DNA of 64,000 bases from Artocarpus heterophyllus. Lineage: Eukaryota; Streptophyta; Magnoliopsida; Rosales; Moraceae. Location of the stretch: positions 3,603,501 to 3,667,500 of the forward strand of contig CM046337.1 of the NCBI GenBank assembly GCA_025403435.1, read 5' to 3'. Below the pieces are notes generated by a model, which was not told where the DNA came from, did not search any database, and worked only from the letters and a program-made list of their open reading frames with translations. Position 1 is the stretch's first letter. Each line of letters starts with the position of its first letter. Positions 53,518-64,000 of this stretch are shown here, in pieces. The translations under genes and the position numbers were made by a program.

Positions 53518-53551
<34 letters not shown>
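53518..53551. repeat. (TA)n microsatellite
   Basis: About 16 uninterrupted TA units. A shorter TA tract lies at 53198-53223. Confidence 0.9.
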
Positions 53552-56500
53552 TTCAGATTCTATGCATGAAGAAGGCTTATTTCCCTTGAAAATTATTTTT
53601 CTAATAAACTTTTTAGATTCCGCTTATGCATAAAATACACAAATATATAATATGCATATTTATACAACATATGTAGAGCAGATTTGGAATATTAAAATTT
53701 ATAATCTTTGCTTCATTAAATTATATCTATCCGATAAATTTGTTGAGCAGTTTAATTATGCTCAACTGGGATCTACGAGGGACAAAAAAAAAAAGGAATA
53801 AACTAAGAGGGACAGGACCCCAAAGCAGATAAAAAGCTGTTGATCAAGTATAGTTTACTGTATATAATTTGATTTAATCAGCAATTAGCTAGCCCTCGCA
53901 TGAGATTTGTTCCTTTAATATTTGACTCTTTCTTCTAGTAAACTCAAGTTAGTTTAACTAATACACCACTTCCCTTTAGTTAAATTGTTGTTGTCCCTTT
54001 CAATGGAGTTGGGTCATGTCCGGTAGCCAATACCTATATATATATATTGTCTATGATTCTCCATTCTCTTTCTCATTACTTAACATTTGAAAGTGAAAGA
54101 CATAACGTGATCATACTTATTTAACGTATAATAATGATATTGCAAATTAAGGTCTACAAGGAATTTGATATAGTATTTAGAAGCATTGATTTAAACCAAT
54201 TGGTTTAAAATATTACAGCATTGAGAGATTTAATATTGTTTAAATTAATGCTCCAAACAACCTATTAATATAGTTACATATTTAAAACATTATAGCATTG
54301 CATGATCATGTAACGTTTCTCATTTTGTGGACGCGTCCATGAAAATTTAATTGTTTTAATTACTAGAGTACACACATGATCAATGAGAGAGAGAAAGCGA
54401 GAAATTACTGGAAATTTGTGAAACAAAAGTGATCAAGTTATAACTAGTTTTAAAGCTAATTAAAAAAAATTAGCTCCAAAATGATATGATATCAAATTAA
54501 CCCTATTATTATAATACAATGAAAATGAAGCACACTTATTAGTAGCTACAGATCGAATAGCTATAAATATTATATAATATGTATAGAGTGTTTTTTTACG
54601 ATCGTCCCTCAAACATAATACATAGAAACAAAATAACATAATATTAACATTGAAGTTGTGTAAATATATGATTTTTAGATCATTAAAGTTCTTGTTGTTA
54701 CGCCAATCTAACATCAACATATAAATGTTAAAAATATATAACATAGTCTTCGGTTGACAGTTTCTTGGCGTTATATCACCGATTTGTTACAGTGGACCTC
54801 CCGTTAGTGGGACAGTAGAAAAGATTAGTAGATTTATTTGACATAGTGTGCTGAATTATTAAAAGTTAGGTCAACGATCACCTTGTTAATATATACAATC
54901 AAGGTACATATATATATATATAAACTAAAATTTATATGGCAACGTGTAATCCACGGCAAGTGCATGCATCGGCCATGGAATAAAATTTAAATTGAGCATC
55001 AGTATTCATCAACTTGGAAAGTTAGTACTAGCTGAACATGCCTCTAATTTTCCCATTTGCTGATGCATAATTCCCCAATATCAATGTTTCATATTATTAA
55101 ATTATTATTTAATTTCAATCCTCGTTTTTCTTCTTATTTTATGCAACTAGCCAAGGCTTTATCTCGTGTGGTCCTCCTTTCTTTAACGCTGGTTTTACGG
55201 ATTCCCTGACAAAGTAATATTAGTTTAATCCTCCTTGCTTTAGACTTTCAAGGATAACTTAGGGCTTTTCTCTGCAATTGCTGTTTTATAAAACTACAAA
55301 CAATATATATAATAGTCTATATGTGTGTGTGCAGAAAAAGGAGGTTTCATTTGATGTTAGTCTTAGTCGATGAATCTTGTTTTAATCAAGTTGATCTAAT
55401 TGTGATTTTTTAAATCTTTGGTGGATTCCCATATCGGCATCATTGCTACTTTATCATTAGAATGTTGTATATGCTGAAATTAATTAGGGTTTCTAATATA
55501 TATATATATATGTACATGTTTGTATATAATATTTATTATGAATAATTCAATAGCAATGACATGTGAATTCATGTGAAGAGGGTCCCCTTTGTTGCTAGTG
55601 GAACTCTAGGATGCTTTAAGTGTCAAAAAAAAAATCTTATTGTGGACATCAAACAAACATTAGCTAGCAAACCATAATAAAGTAATGTTTAATTGGGGGG
55701 CACTTTTTATTATTTTTTAAATTTAATCTAATTTCGCAGTGTGACGACAAAAATATATGATTGCTGAAAACAAAAGCCTAATTATATCTTTGAGATTTTG
55801 GTTCTTTTTTAAAGTTCAACAATTAATTTTTCCTTAATATATGATTTCTTAAGATGGATGTTATGGCAAAACATCTCTCACAAATTAAATCCTCTTCTTG
55901 TGACAAGATTACTTGGTCCTACATATGTACCACTCAGAATGTTCAATTTTCATGTCTCATCAAAATGAAATCACCTGGGATTAATCAATTAAATATATAT
56001 ATTACATTGTTACTAATTTTTCATGGTCATCGGTCGCTTTTGGTAATGATGTGTGTTAAATATCTAGATTACAATGTAATGTTTTCCAAAGCATTCGAGG
56101 AGTGAACAAATAACAATCAAACCGTAATATGTATACCTTCTTGTAATTATACCCTAACTGACTCATAATCTATATGAAGTCCATGTCCCTAATATTGAGA
56201 ATTGCACTAAAATTGTTTCAACTGGACGCGCAGGTTATTTGGAGGCCCTAATAATTATCGATTAACAAGTACTAATGCAGTACAAATGACTATACACGCC
56301 TTCTAGTTACTGCTTTAGAGTGAAACAATGCCTTGATTATGATCCGTATTGCTCCATTTTGACTATTCAAATTATCGTACTTGAATAGTTAAGATATTGC
56401 TACGATGTTTGAATCAAAATTAATTGTAAATTCTAAATTTTGTAAAAAGTATAATAATAAAGTTAGCTTGAATTGTAATTTTATGTAATTCAAAATACAT

Positions 56501-57213
56501 ACAGCCAAACATATAAATAGAGTTACATGATAATATTGGGTATGTATTAGCGGGCTTAAAACAATAAAGTAGAGGGGATACTCTTTAGTACTTGATTATA
56601 GAATTATAATGCTAAAGTAACAAAAAAACGATATTTTATTTTTTTTCTTTTAAATACATTCTTTAATTAATTATTTGACATATCGCGTGTATGTACACTT
56701 GTAAACATGAAAATATAGAACAAGAAGTTGTGAAAGCATAAAGATAATTAATTATGATAAATTCCAATTATAATTGTTTGGCAGCATTGAACTTCTTTTT
56801 CTAGTACATCATAAGATAGCGATCCCAAAAATCCACGTTTCATAAATTAATTTAGTGGTTAAAGATTTTGGCAACACTATGGTAATTATTTCTAAATTAA
56901 CTATCAACTTCATGGATACAATTTTTTATACATCCAAAGAATTGCTACTGCCAAAATTATTGGCAACCTTTTCTGATGATCTTGACCTTAAACTTCAGCG
57001 ATGACGTCCAATTAACGAATATAAAAATTATTCGCATTTAGTTTAATTGTTAAGTTGGCTACATGATTAAATGTAAGCTATAAACTAGCCACCGGCCACT
57101 ACCATTGAAGGTCGGGCATGTTGCAAAGCTTTTGATGATGTTTTTTTTTTGGACATTCATCGACCCACCATCATATGGCCGATATCTATACAACTTTTGT
57201 TTTGGGGAATTTT

Positions 57214-57352
57214 GATAAGTGCTATATTTTAAAACTTATCTTTTATAAATGCGTAAAGGGCAAACTAAACAAGTATTGTGATTTATGTTTGATTGTCTAA
57301 TTGTGGTGTGAATTAGACCATTTTTTTAAAATATGGCATAACATGTAATTTT
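57214..57352 (+). repeat. Dispersed repeat, copy 3 of 3
   Basis: It opens with GTGCTATATTTTAAAACTTA and ends ATGGCATAACATGTAATTTT, then runs into T15. Copy 1 at 13264-13440 has the same opening and ending. Confidence 0.55.
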
Positions 57353-58771
57353 TTTTTTTTTTTATATAAATACTACTTTTTTATTATAATATTATTTTCT
57401 ACATGCATGTACATGTGCTATGAATTACGTATATTTTTCTCTCGTTATAATATATGATATTGAACCTTTTCATTACACGCGCACAAAAAAAGTGTTATCT
57501 TTTATTGCATCTTCACTAATGTATTGCTTTTGGATTAACGTGAGACCGTTGTCGTATTGTTCTTGAATTATCCCGTTTCTTCTCCCCAAGATGACAAAAG
57601 AAATTCATGTTACTTTTAATAATGTATCCCAATATGTGGAACATTTGCCAGCCGGCACAAATATATATCAATAATGGGACACAGTCCAGTTAAGATGAGT
57701 TGGTCTTTCTTATATACATATATATCCTCCACATATTCATTAACGAGACTAAAAAGTTAGCTCAAATGGCGCTAAAAAAAGCTAAATAGAAACCCTAAAA
57801 AAAGAAATTCTTACTAAATGAAGAATGGGTGGCACTTACTTCGTGAAATAATAAATATATAATAATCGACTAATTATATAATTGCAAAGTAAAACTCCAG
57901 TACTACTAGCTACCTTTCTTGCAATGAGAAAAGGAGAGAATGTCAGGCTATTATATATTATATATGGTGAAAAAAAATACATATAATTAGCTTCAACTTT
58001 GATTAGACAGAAAAGATATTGTTGAATAATTCCTTGAATTTATAGTTTATATGAGACAAAAAATTTATTTAAAAACAAAAGTTTACTAAAAAAAAAGGAC
58101 TAAGGATAGGTGGTCAATTGATAATTTAAGATTTATCGATATTTTCTTTGGGGAAAGATTTATAGATATTAGTTAGTGCATCTTAATAATATGTTTTGGC
58201 CTTACTTGGCAACTAACGACCTGCAATTTTTTTTTTTTTTGGGTGCATTATTAGTGATTGAACACCAAATTAAGGTTGAACTGGAAAGAGAAAGGATGTA
58301 AGCATCTTTGTTTGCAAAATAAGGGTAACAAGCATCCGGAATCTGTCAAATAATAACACATGAACATAAGAAAAATAATTAAATTTGGAGGTAGATTCTT
58401 AGATGACAAAGGGGGGAATACATAAGATATTATGGTACAAATATATAGCAAACTCTACCCATATTTCTTTATTGGAACTTATTATCTATTTGATCCATGT
58501 AAATTAATTAAACATGTAAGAAATTACTTTTTAGTTCTTCTCATCAAAATTTTATTTTATCAAAGCCTTTACAATCATTTGTTAGCCGCATATATATGTA
58601 TGTTTTGTGTGTGAAGAAAAAACTCAAAAAGTTTGATGAAATGATAAAATTTTCAATGAAAATATCACAAAACCCCAAATGAAACAACTAAATTATACCC
58701 AGAAAAATGAAGCACAGGAAGATCAAGATGAGATGACCAGAACAAGTAATAATATTTTTGCAAAATGAGCT

Positions 58772-58896
58772 GATCAGATCATAATTGTTCCAAATATGCA
58801 AAGACCACATTACACTACTAGTCCAGACTAATTGATCAGATCATAATTGTTCCAAAATATACAAAGACCATATTACACTACTAGTCCAGACTAATT
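58772..58896. repeat. Tandem duplication, 62 and 63 bp
   Basis: Two adjacent copies (58772-58833 and 58834-58896) each begin GATCAGATCATAATTGTTCC and end TACTAGTCCAGACTAATT, differing at about four positions. They lie about 210 bp beyond the stop codon of the AHL19-like gene, so they may be part of its 3' untranslated region or just past it. Confidence 0.9.
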
Positions 58897-58902
58897 GTCA
58901 TT

Positions 58903-58935
58903 CTCATCATCATCATCATCATCATCATCTTCATC
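58903..58935. repeat. (TCA)n microsatellite
   Basis: About nine consecutive TCA units followed by TTCATC, right after the 62-bp tandem duplication and before an A20 run (58961-58979). Confidence 0.9.
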
Positions 58936-59104
58936 AAATATCTAAGTACAAACATTGGAAAAAAAAAAAAAAAAAAAAGAAAGAAACTAGAGAATTGATC
59001 AATTACTGGTCTTCCCTTTGCCCTAAACATCTTTCAAACAGTACTTCATCGTTCTAAATGCTCCATTCACAACATTAATATATATGTAATTATAGATGTA
59101 TCAA

Positions 59105-60001
59105 TTAGTACGGTGGCCTACCACCACCGTGAGGCCAAGGAAAACCCTGATCATGGCTCAACTGTCCGCCTCCGTTTGGAAGCAAATTCGGTGCCAAATT
59201 ATAAACCGGCAAACCCGATGACACTGGGTCTTGCATCCCACCACCGCTGCCGCTACCGCCGCTTGGATGCCCTCCACTTCCTCCAATCCCCAGAGACGAT
59301 CCACCGCCTCCTCCGCCGCCACCGACACCACCTTCCTCCTCTTCCTCCAACGGCAGCCTCTCGTAAGTGGCGTTTGAAAACGTCGCTGCAATCACCATCA
59401 CTGGCCCCGATGCCACCAACGGCCCCACCACGCTACCGCCGACGACCTGACCCTGCACGCCGGCGAGGTATATGGTGAGGCCAGTAGACCCGGGCGGGGC
59501 GGGGCCGGGAAGAAAAGCTCCGGTTAAAGACAGGATCTCAAACCGTCCGTGGAGGGCAACGACGGCGCTAGGAGCTGACGGCTGACGGAGCGTGACGTTC
59601 GCAACGGTGCCACTTCCGCTGAGGACACATACACCGCGCTGGCGGCGCCTTGCGAACTGCGCAACGCTGTCGGCGATGTCAGCGCCGTTGGCGATCTCCA
59701 TAACGTGGCTCCGGAGCGCGTTGGGGCTGTCCCTTGTGACAAAGATCGGCGGCTTCGGCTTGTTCTTGGAGCCGGGAGGGCGTCCCCTTGGCCGGCGAGA
59801 GGCGACATCGATGGCCCCCTCTCTCGGCTCATCGCTGTTGTCTCTGTCATCTTCTTCATCACCACCACCGCTGTTCCCGGCCGTCTGCACGGTGGTGTTG
59901 CTGATGGAGATCCCTAGATCTGGTTTCTTCATCGGAGATGACGTCAACGAGGTTTCAACTCCGGGAAGACCGACTGGACTGGCCCACCAACGGTTCGCCA
60001 T
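59105..60001 (-). CDS. AHL19: AT-hook motif nuclear-localized protein, clade A, single exon (AHL19-like)
   Basis: Nuclear DNA-binding protein; clade A members act as multimers to restrain growth and influence flowering and hypocotyl length (family knowledge). 298 residues, intronless as expected for clade A. Layout: MANRWW start shared by AHL19/20; MKKPDLGIS (24-32); acidic [16 protein letters not shown]; type I AT-hook [17 protein letters not shown] (69-85); PPC domain (about 98-215) with [20 protein letters not shown], core [10 protein letters not shown] (152-161), and [17 protein letters not shown]; a Gly/Ser-rich tail ending [18 protein letters not shown]...RPPY. The ATG at 59999-60001 is chosen; an upstream in-frame TTG two codons earlier is not a start. 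The tail and [16 protein letters not shown] favour AHL19 over AHL20. The gene is strongly GC-rich inside AT-rich DNA. Confidence 0.95.
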   Translation of the reverse strand: MANRWWASPVGLPGVETSLTSSPMKKPDLGISISNTTVQTAGNSGGGDEEDDRDNSDEPREGAIDVASRRPRGRPPGSKNKPKPPIFVTRDSPNALRSHVMEIANGADIADSVAQFARRRQRGVCVLSGSGTVANVTLRQPSAPSAVVALHGRFEILSLTGAFLPGPAPPGSTGLTIYLAGVQGQVVGGSVVGPLVASGPVMVIAATFSNATYERLPLEEEEEGGVGGGGGGGGSSLGIGGSGGHPSGGSGSGGGMQDPVSSGLPVYNLAPNLLPNGGGQLSHDQGFPWPHGGGRPPY

Positions 60002-61720
60002 GATCAATATATTTGCCGGAACAAGAAATTAGAAGAAACCCTAGAGAAAAAAAAAAGAAAAAGAAGACTAATAGACGATGACAATATATGTATCTTAGCT
60101 TAGATCTTGATTATATATATACTATAGTATATTTATGATGATCGTGAATATTTATGGGACATATTCAGAAACCTTAGTGGTAGTACTAATTAAGAAAAGA
60201 AAGAACAATTTTGGATTCACCTTATAGAGTATAACTGTAAAGATTAATTAAAATATATAAAGGAAACAACCTGGGGATGATCTAAGCTTGATATTCAACA
60301 AAGAGGAACATGAGAAAGAAGTAAGCTTTCCAAAAGTAAAGAATTCAGGGGGAAAAAAAGTCATAAGGTGTAAAGAAACAGGGAAAACTAGGGCTTGACA
60401 GGATATATCTATCTTTATATATGTATATGTATATGTATAGCTCCAAATTAACAAACAAAACTACAAGGAACAAGAAAAACAACTTTGGGGCGTGAGGAGA
60501 AGTAAGCACAACTGTCTGTTCTTGGAAAAAGGAGGATCTGGGAAATGGAAGGAGAGGGTGTTAAATTTTGTAGCTTAGTTTTTTTTTTTTTTTTTTGGTG
60601 TTTCTCTCACTAGCTAAATTCTCTTTCTTGAGAGAGAGTGTTAAATGCGTGTTGGTTCTTGGGAGTTAGGGTTTTGTTCGTGTGGGGCAGCGTGCGCGTG
60701 GTATAGTGGGGTGCGCGTACTCCTTTTGTTGCAAGATTAATGAGAAAGTTATTATTATATATATTTCCAGATGTGCATATTTAACCTTTAAGTATTCAAA
60801 CCAATATATAATATGTGTAGGAGCTTATTATTGCGATACACATATTATATTTGTTTATGAATTTTCAAATGTATGTAAGAACAGTTTCTGATGATGAACT
60901 ATCATTTGAGGATCTAAATTTTTTATGGTTCAAACTAATATATCACAATCCTTATCGACCTTGATCAGTACTTGTTTCTTTTCCTTTTGTTTTTCATTAA
61001 ACTATCCAATGGAGATTTCTTTTCTATTCTTTTTTTTTCTTTTTTTTTTTGGGGGTTTTGATGAAGGCACAAGTACTATATATAGCTTCCTTTCATAACT
61101 TACTAGGGGCATTATTTCATAATATTCCATTCTTTCATCAAAAGTTTGTGATCGAATGCTCGAGGAGTTAATATTTAAGGATCTTAACCTGGCAACGCTT
61201 TATAATTGATATAGTGGAGATTCAATTCCCAACACTAATCAAGACGCCCTTAATAGTAGTATTTTTTTTAATGGTAATTTTATTTTAAATTAGAAAAATA
61301 CAAATACTAATCCAAATACGGAGGATCATAAATTTAGTGATTCAACCTCGACCACATGCCAAAACCATTAGTCCCTTCGACTGAAACTAAAACGCATAAG
61401 AGGGTAATACACATACCAAGTTCTAAGATAAGTAAGCTGAAAAAGCACACAACTAATCAATCACATCAATGACTCTTTTTAAACACACTATTATGAACGG
61501 TAGATAACACGGATCCTTCAAGATCAAAAGATAAAAACTTTGTAGCCTACCTTAATAATAGTATTATATACTGTAGCTAGATATTACATAATCTAAGGAT
61601 TCATACCTTATTGTTACTCGCAGTATATTACTTAGTAACACAGTCAATCTAATCATTAAGACAAATGTAAGTTGATCAATTTTGCAAGTAAGACCATCTT
61701 CAGTATAAAGCCAATGCCAA
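60002..61720. promoter_or_regulatory. Upstream region of the AHL19-like gene
   Basis: No gene is supported. On the minus strand the first 60 bp before the ATG include AAACCCTAG, common in plant leaders, and polypyrimidine tracts. Around 60480-60720 the sequence is less AT-rich with CTCTCTCAAGAAAGAG-like (GAGA) motifs, and could be the core promoter or a leader intron. TA-rich stretches and T runs dominate the rest. Confidence 0.35.
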
Positions 61721-61734
61721 TTTATATTTTTTAG

Positions 61735-62916
61735 GACGATGCACGGTCTGGTCTGGCCCTAAACCAAACCGTTTTTGGGACTAGGCCATTTTGATGGTTT
61801 AGGAAAATATGGCACCGAACCTGAGTGTTTACAGAATTGGGACCAATTGGACAGTTTTAGAATGGTTTGGTCCAGTTTTAACCGCGGTTTAAGACTTTTT
61901 GAAGTGATTTTTGTGGGCAATGATACTGTGATTCAGTTTCCCGATTGGATATTAGGAGATAGATCTGGGACTGACTTCTTGATGGCTCTTGTAAATTACG
62001 AGTTTAGTTGAGTAAAGGTTGATTAAACCATAAGAATTTAAGTGCACCTGAGTACTAAGGTATTTTTTATTTTTCTGTATTTTACATTTATTTTAAAATG
62101 GGGCTGACTTGGTGGGGACCTACTTTCATTTCATTTTTTCATGGCTGGATTTTTTTCCTCCCACCTTGGCACTTGTTTTGTCTCTGCCTATGCTCTAGCT
62201 ACCTACAATGTTTGCTCCAATTGCTACCATCTTTGGTCCAACCTTTACCTTTGTGGGATTTATCGGCATTGGTTCTCAAACTAAAACTGAAAATGTAACT
62301 AAAAAGTCTGCCTTTACCACAAGCTCTACTGCGAGCTTCGATACTCAAATTGCCTCGGCTGGCGAAGCTGGGAAAACAATGCAGGGCGTTACCGCTGGAG
62401 ACCAAGTTTAGTTTGCGTGAGTAATCTTTTCACTCCCTCGAGATCTCGCTCGTAGGCTACAAGATCTTCTTTTAATTTCGCTGTGGATGCTCATGCCGGG
62501 AGTTGGTCCATCCGCCCACCACTTTTTTAAGGGTGAGAAGCAGAACCCATTGGCTCCAAAACTAGTGAAAGTTTCCCATACCGATTCGCATCAAGAATAA
62601 CGTAAGGCACTTCAAAGTGTCATTCTTTGATTCTTGAGCAAGTTCGGGAACATTGTGCGATGGAAAAGGGTGGCTGTCTATTCACTTTTTAGAAATGGCA
62701 AAAATCTGTTCCAGTGCTGCAGAGAACATTATGTCTCGTGATCTGGAAATATCTGCAAAGATGGATATTGAAACCCTTCGTGGATGGGTAGAGGAGATGA
62801 AAGAGAACCCTAATATTCTAAAATCCTTCTTTAGAAACATCTGTAAGATGAGTCTGTCGCTTTCTTTCATAATAGAGCTAAGAATAATGGCTAGCATAGA
62901 AGTCTCCCACACATAA
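61735..62916 (+). other. Coding-like remnant of unknown origin
   Basis: GC content rises and codon-like readings appear, but every frame is interrupted. 61735-62011 has phrases such as GGACCAATTGGACAG and GGTTTGGTCCAGTTTTAACC, of the kind seen in plant transposon ends. 62208-62411 can be read APIATIFGPTFTFVGFIGIG, and 62653-62820 as RDLEISAKMDIETLRGWVEE followed by MKENPNILKSFF. The latter looks like a real helical protein segment, yet I recognise no family. A decayed gene fragment or transposon-captured piece is the simplest explanation. Confidence 0.3.
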
Positions 62917-63224
62917 GGAGATGTTGCTACTAGATGTCATGGGTCAGTCAAATATAACATACTAAGTACCTAAAGGCTACTAGAGCGTCACCACTCTTTA
63001 TCTTTTAGTTACTTGATGAATGCACAAAAAACAAGAATGTTTCTTGTATCTACTCCCCAGGCCTATGTCTTCATGAATTTCTAAGAACCAATCAGAGCCG
63101 TCTTGTTTACAAGTAGGTGCCCTCATTGTTTATCATCAAAATGTGATAAAATCAACAAGAGCGTCTTTTATGCTAAATTTTATACTTTCAAAACTCTATA
63201 TATCCAAGAAACCAAAAACAAATA

Positions 63225-63387
63225 GGTTGTTTGGCAAGCATGGTTAGAACCAACTTTTTGATTATCAAATAGTATAAAACTCTCACATGCTACAGTAAAG
63301 ACAAAAAGTTGCTATAGTATAAAGGTCTCACATGCTACAGTGTTTTGAACGAAAAAGTTGGTTCTAACCATGCTTGCCAAACACCTT
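63225..63387. mobile_element. MITE-like element, family A copy 3
   Basis: The best-preserved copy. The left arm GGTTGTTTGGCAAGCATGGT, then TAGAACCAACTTTTT, is mirrored by AAAAAGTTGGTTCTAACCAT, then GCTTGCCAAACACC, at the right. The interior has two CTCTCACATGCTACAGT or GTCTCACATGCTACAGT motifs, the reverse complement of the core in the copies at 10291 and 48617. No coding capacity. Confidence 0.8.
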
Positions 63388-64000
63388 AAAAATTATGACA
63401 GAAAAAAATAACAAGCAACAAAAATAAAACACAACATAAAACAATCCAAAGCAAAATATAAAAAATATAATCATCAAACTCTAAATTCTAAATATAATAA
63501 TACAGTCATCCAACTTCCAAACTCTAAATATAATAATATAATTATCCAAACTCCAAACTCTAAATAAACATAAGGATTATTTTCATAAATGCCCCTCAAT
63601 CTATGTATCATATTTCACTTTGCCCCCTGAGTTTGTAAAATCGGTCAAAATAGCCCCCATTTATAGAAACAAGTCAAAATGCTCCCCTTGTCTAATTGCA
63701 TCCAAAATCTTAACAGAATTACTAATGTGACATGTCAATAACAATTAATTAATTTTAATAAATTTTAATCAAGCATATAAAAATAATTAATATAAAAAAA
63801 TAAAAAGTACTATGACTTCAAAAGTATTAAATACAAATATCAAAAAAATAAATAAATATGTGAATCAATTTCCAAAATCAAAAAACACAAAAGCCAAAAA
63901 AAAAATAGATGTTTAGCATTGGAAGAAAATCGAGAGAGTCTGAGATTAAAAAAAAAAAAAAAAAAGCAAAAAAAAAAACTCCATTGTTGAGTTGTCTTCT
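63388..64000. other. A/T-rich spacer with a dispersed-repeat fragment
   Basis: No gene. The segment CTCTAAATATAATAATA occurs repeatedly near 63480-63570. The stretch 63574-63740 reads CATAAATGCCCCTCAATCTA, TTTCACTTTGCCCCCTGAGT and ATGTGACATGTCA, wording I associate with a common dispersed repeat in plant genomes. The window ends in A-rich DNA. Confidence 0.4.

Larger units (their letters stand above)
50772..58770. other. Gene-free AT-rich spacer
   Basis: About 8 kb without a supported gene. Frames such as 52207-52458, 54460-54744 and 55854-56105 are low in complexity, lack family resemblance and have no consistent splice context. Apart from the palindrome at 51128, I see TA microsatellites (53198, 53518), a CT run (53142-53163), a dispersed repeat copy (57214-57352) and T/A homopolymers. 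It separates EIN4 from the AHL19-like gene. Confidence 0.55.

Noticed and set aside
60002..60007. TTG start two codons before the AHL19-like ATG
   Set aside because: Same reason. MANRWW at 60001 is the conserved family start.
59592..60032. 146-codon plus-strand ORF and others antisense to the AHL19-like gene
   Set aside because: Shadows of the GC-rich AHL reading frame. The minus frame carries the full AT-hook and PPC signature.

Overview
This is nuclear DNA from a flowering plant, most likely a core eudicot. The genes have many introns with GT..AG borders, lie in AT-rich spacers full of (AT)n tracts and small inverted-repeat elements, and encode plant-only families (class XI myosin, AHL proteins, a subfamily II ethylene receptor). 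No bacterial, viral or organellar genes were seen. I cannot name the species. No retrotransposon or transposase open reading frame is intact; the mobile DNA I can see is a SINE, several MITE-like elements and decayed fragments.

Layout. 1-15.5 kb: gene-free, with local duplications, a 686-bp foldback, a G22 homopolymer, and a 1.5-kb A-depleted array of degenerate TTGTCGTTTT units interrupted by a Tourist-like MITE. 15.5-24.9 kb (minus): a complete class XI myosin gene, 38 coding exons, 1530 aa, nearest to Arabidopsis XI-C/XI-E as I recall them; the first coding exon is only ATG. 25-29.6 kb: spacer with MITEs. 29.6-32.8 kb (plus): GPI8/PIG-K, catalytic subunit of GPI transamidase, 10 exons, 416 aa, with a SINE in intron 3. 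34.1-35.7 kb (plus): MYCBP-like small coiled-coil protein, 5 exons, 118 aa. 36.3-37.0 kb (minus): a small two-helix membrane protein of the family mislabelled 'ribosomal protein L18ae', 4 exons, 112 aa. 38.4-41.9 kb (plus): clade B AHL (AHL14-like), 6 exons, 358 aa. 45.2-47.9 kb (plus): EIN4-type ethylene receptor, 2 coding exons, 763 aa. 48.8-50.8 kb (plus): a decayed METTL2/6/8-type tRNA m3C methyltransferase pseudogene. 50.8-59.1 kb: gene-free. 59.1-60.0 kb (minus): single-exon clade A AHL (AHL19-like), 298 aa. 60-64 kb: AT-rich spacer with a possible gene or TE remnant and a MITE.

The genes do not form an operon or a biosynthetic cluster. The most informative arrangement is AHL14-like, then EIN4, then AHL19-like. 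As I recall, this is the order of neighbouring Arabidopsis loci AT3G04590, AT3G04580 and AT3G04570, so this looks like an old conserved block into which a methyltransferase pseudogene and about 8 kb of spacer have come. I found no convincing undescribed multi-gene system. The best new-looking items are the A-depleted array, the pseudogene with several independent lesions, the SINE with a readable target-site duplication, and an 86-bp near-perfect palindrome beside a Pol III B-box-like sequence. All splice sites and lengths were derived by eye from frame, GT/AG borders and family similarity, without alignment software.
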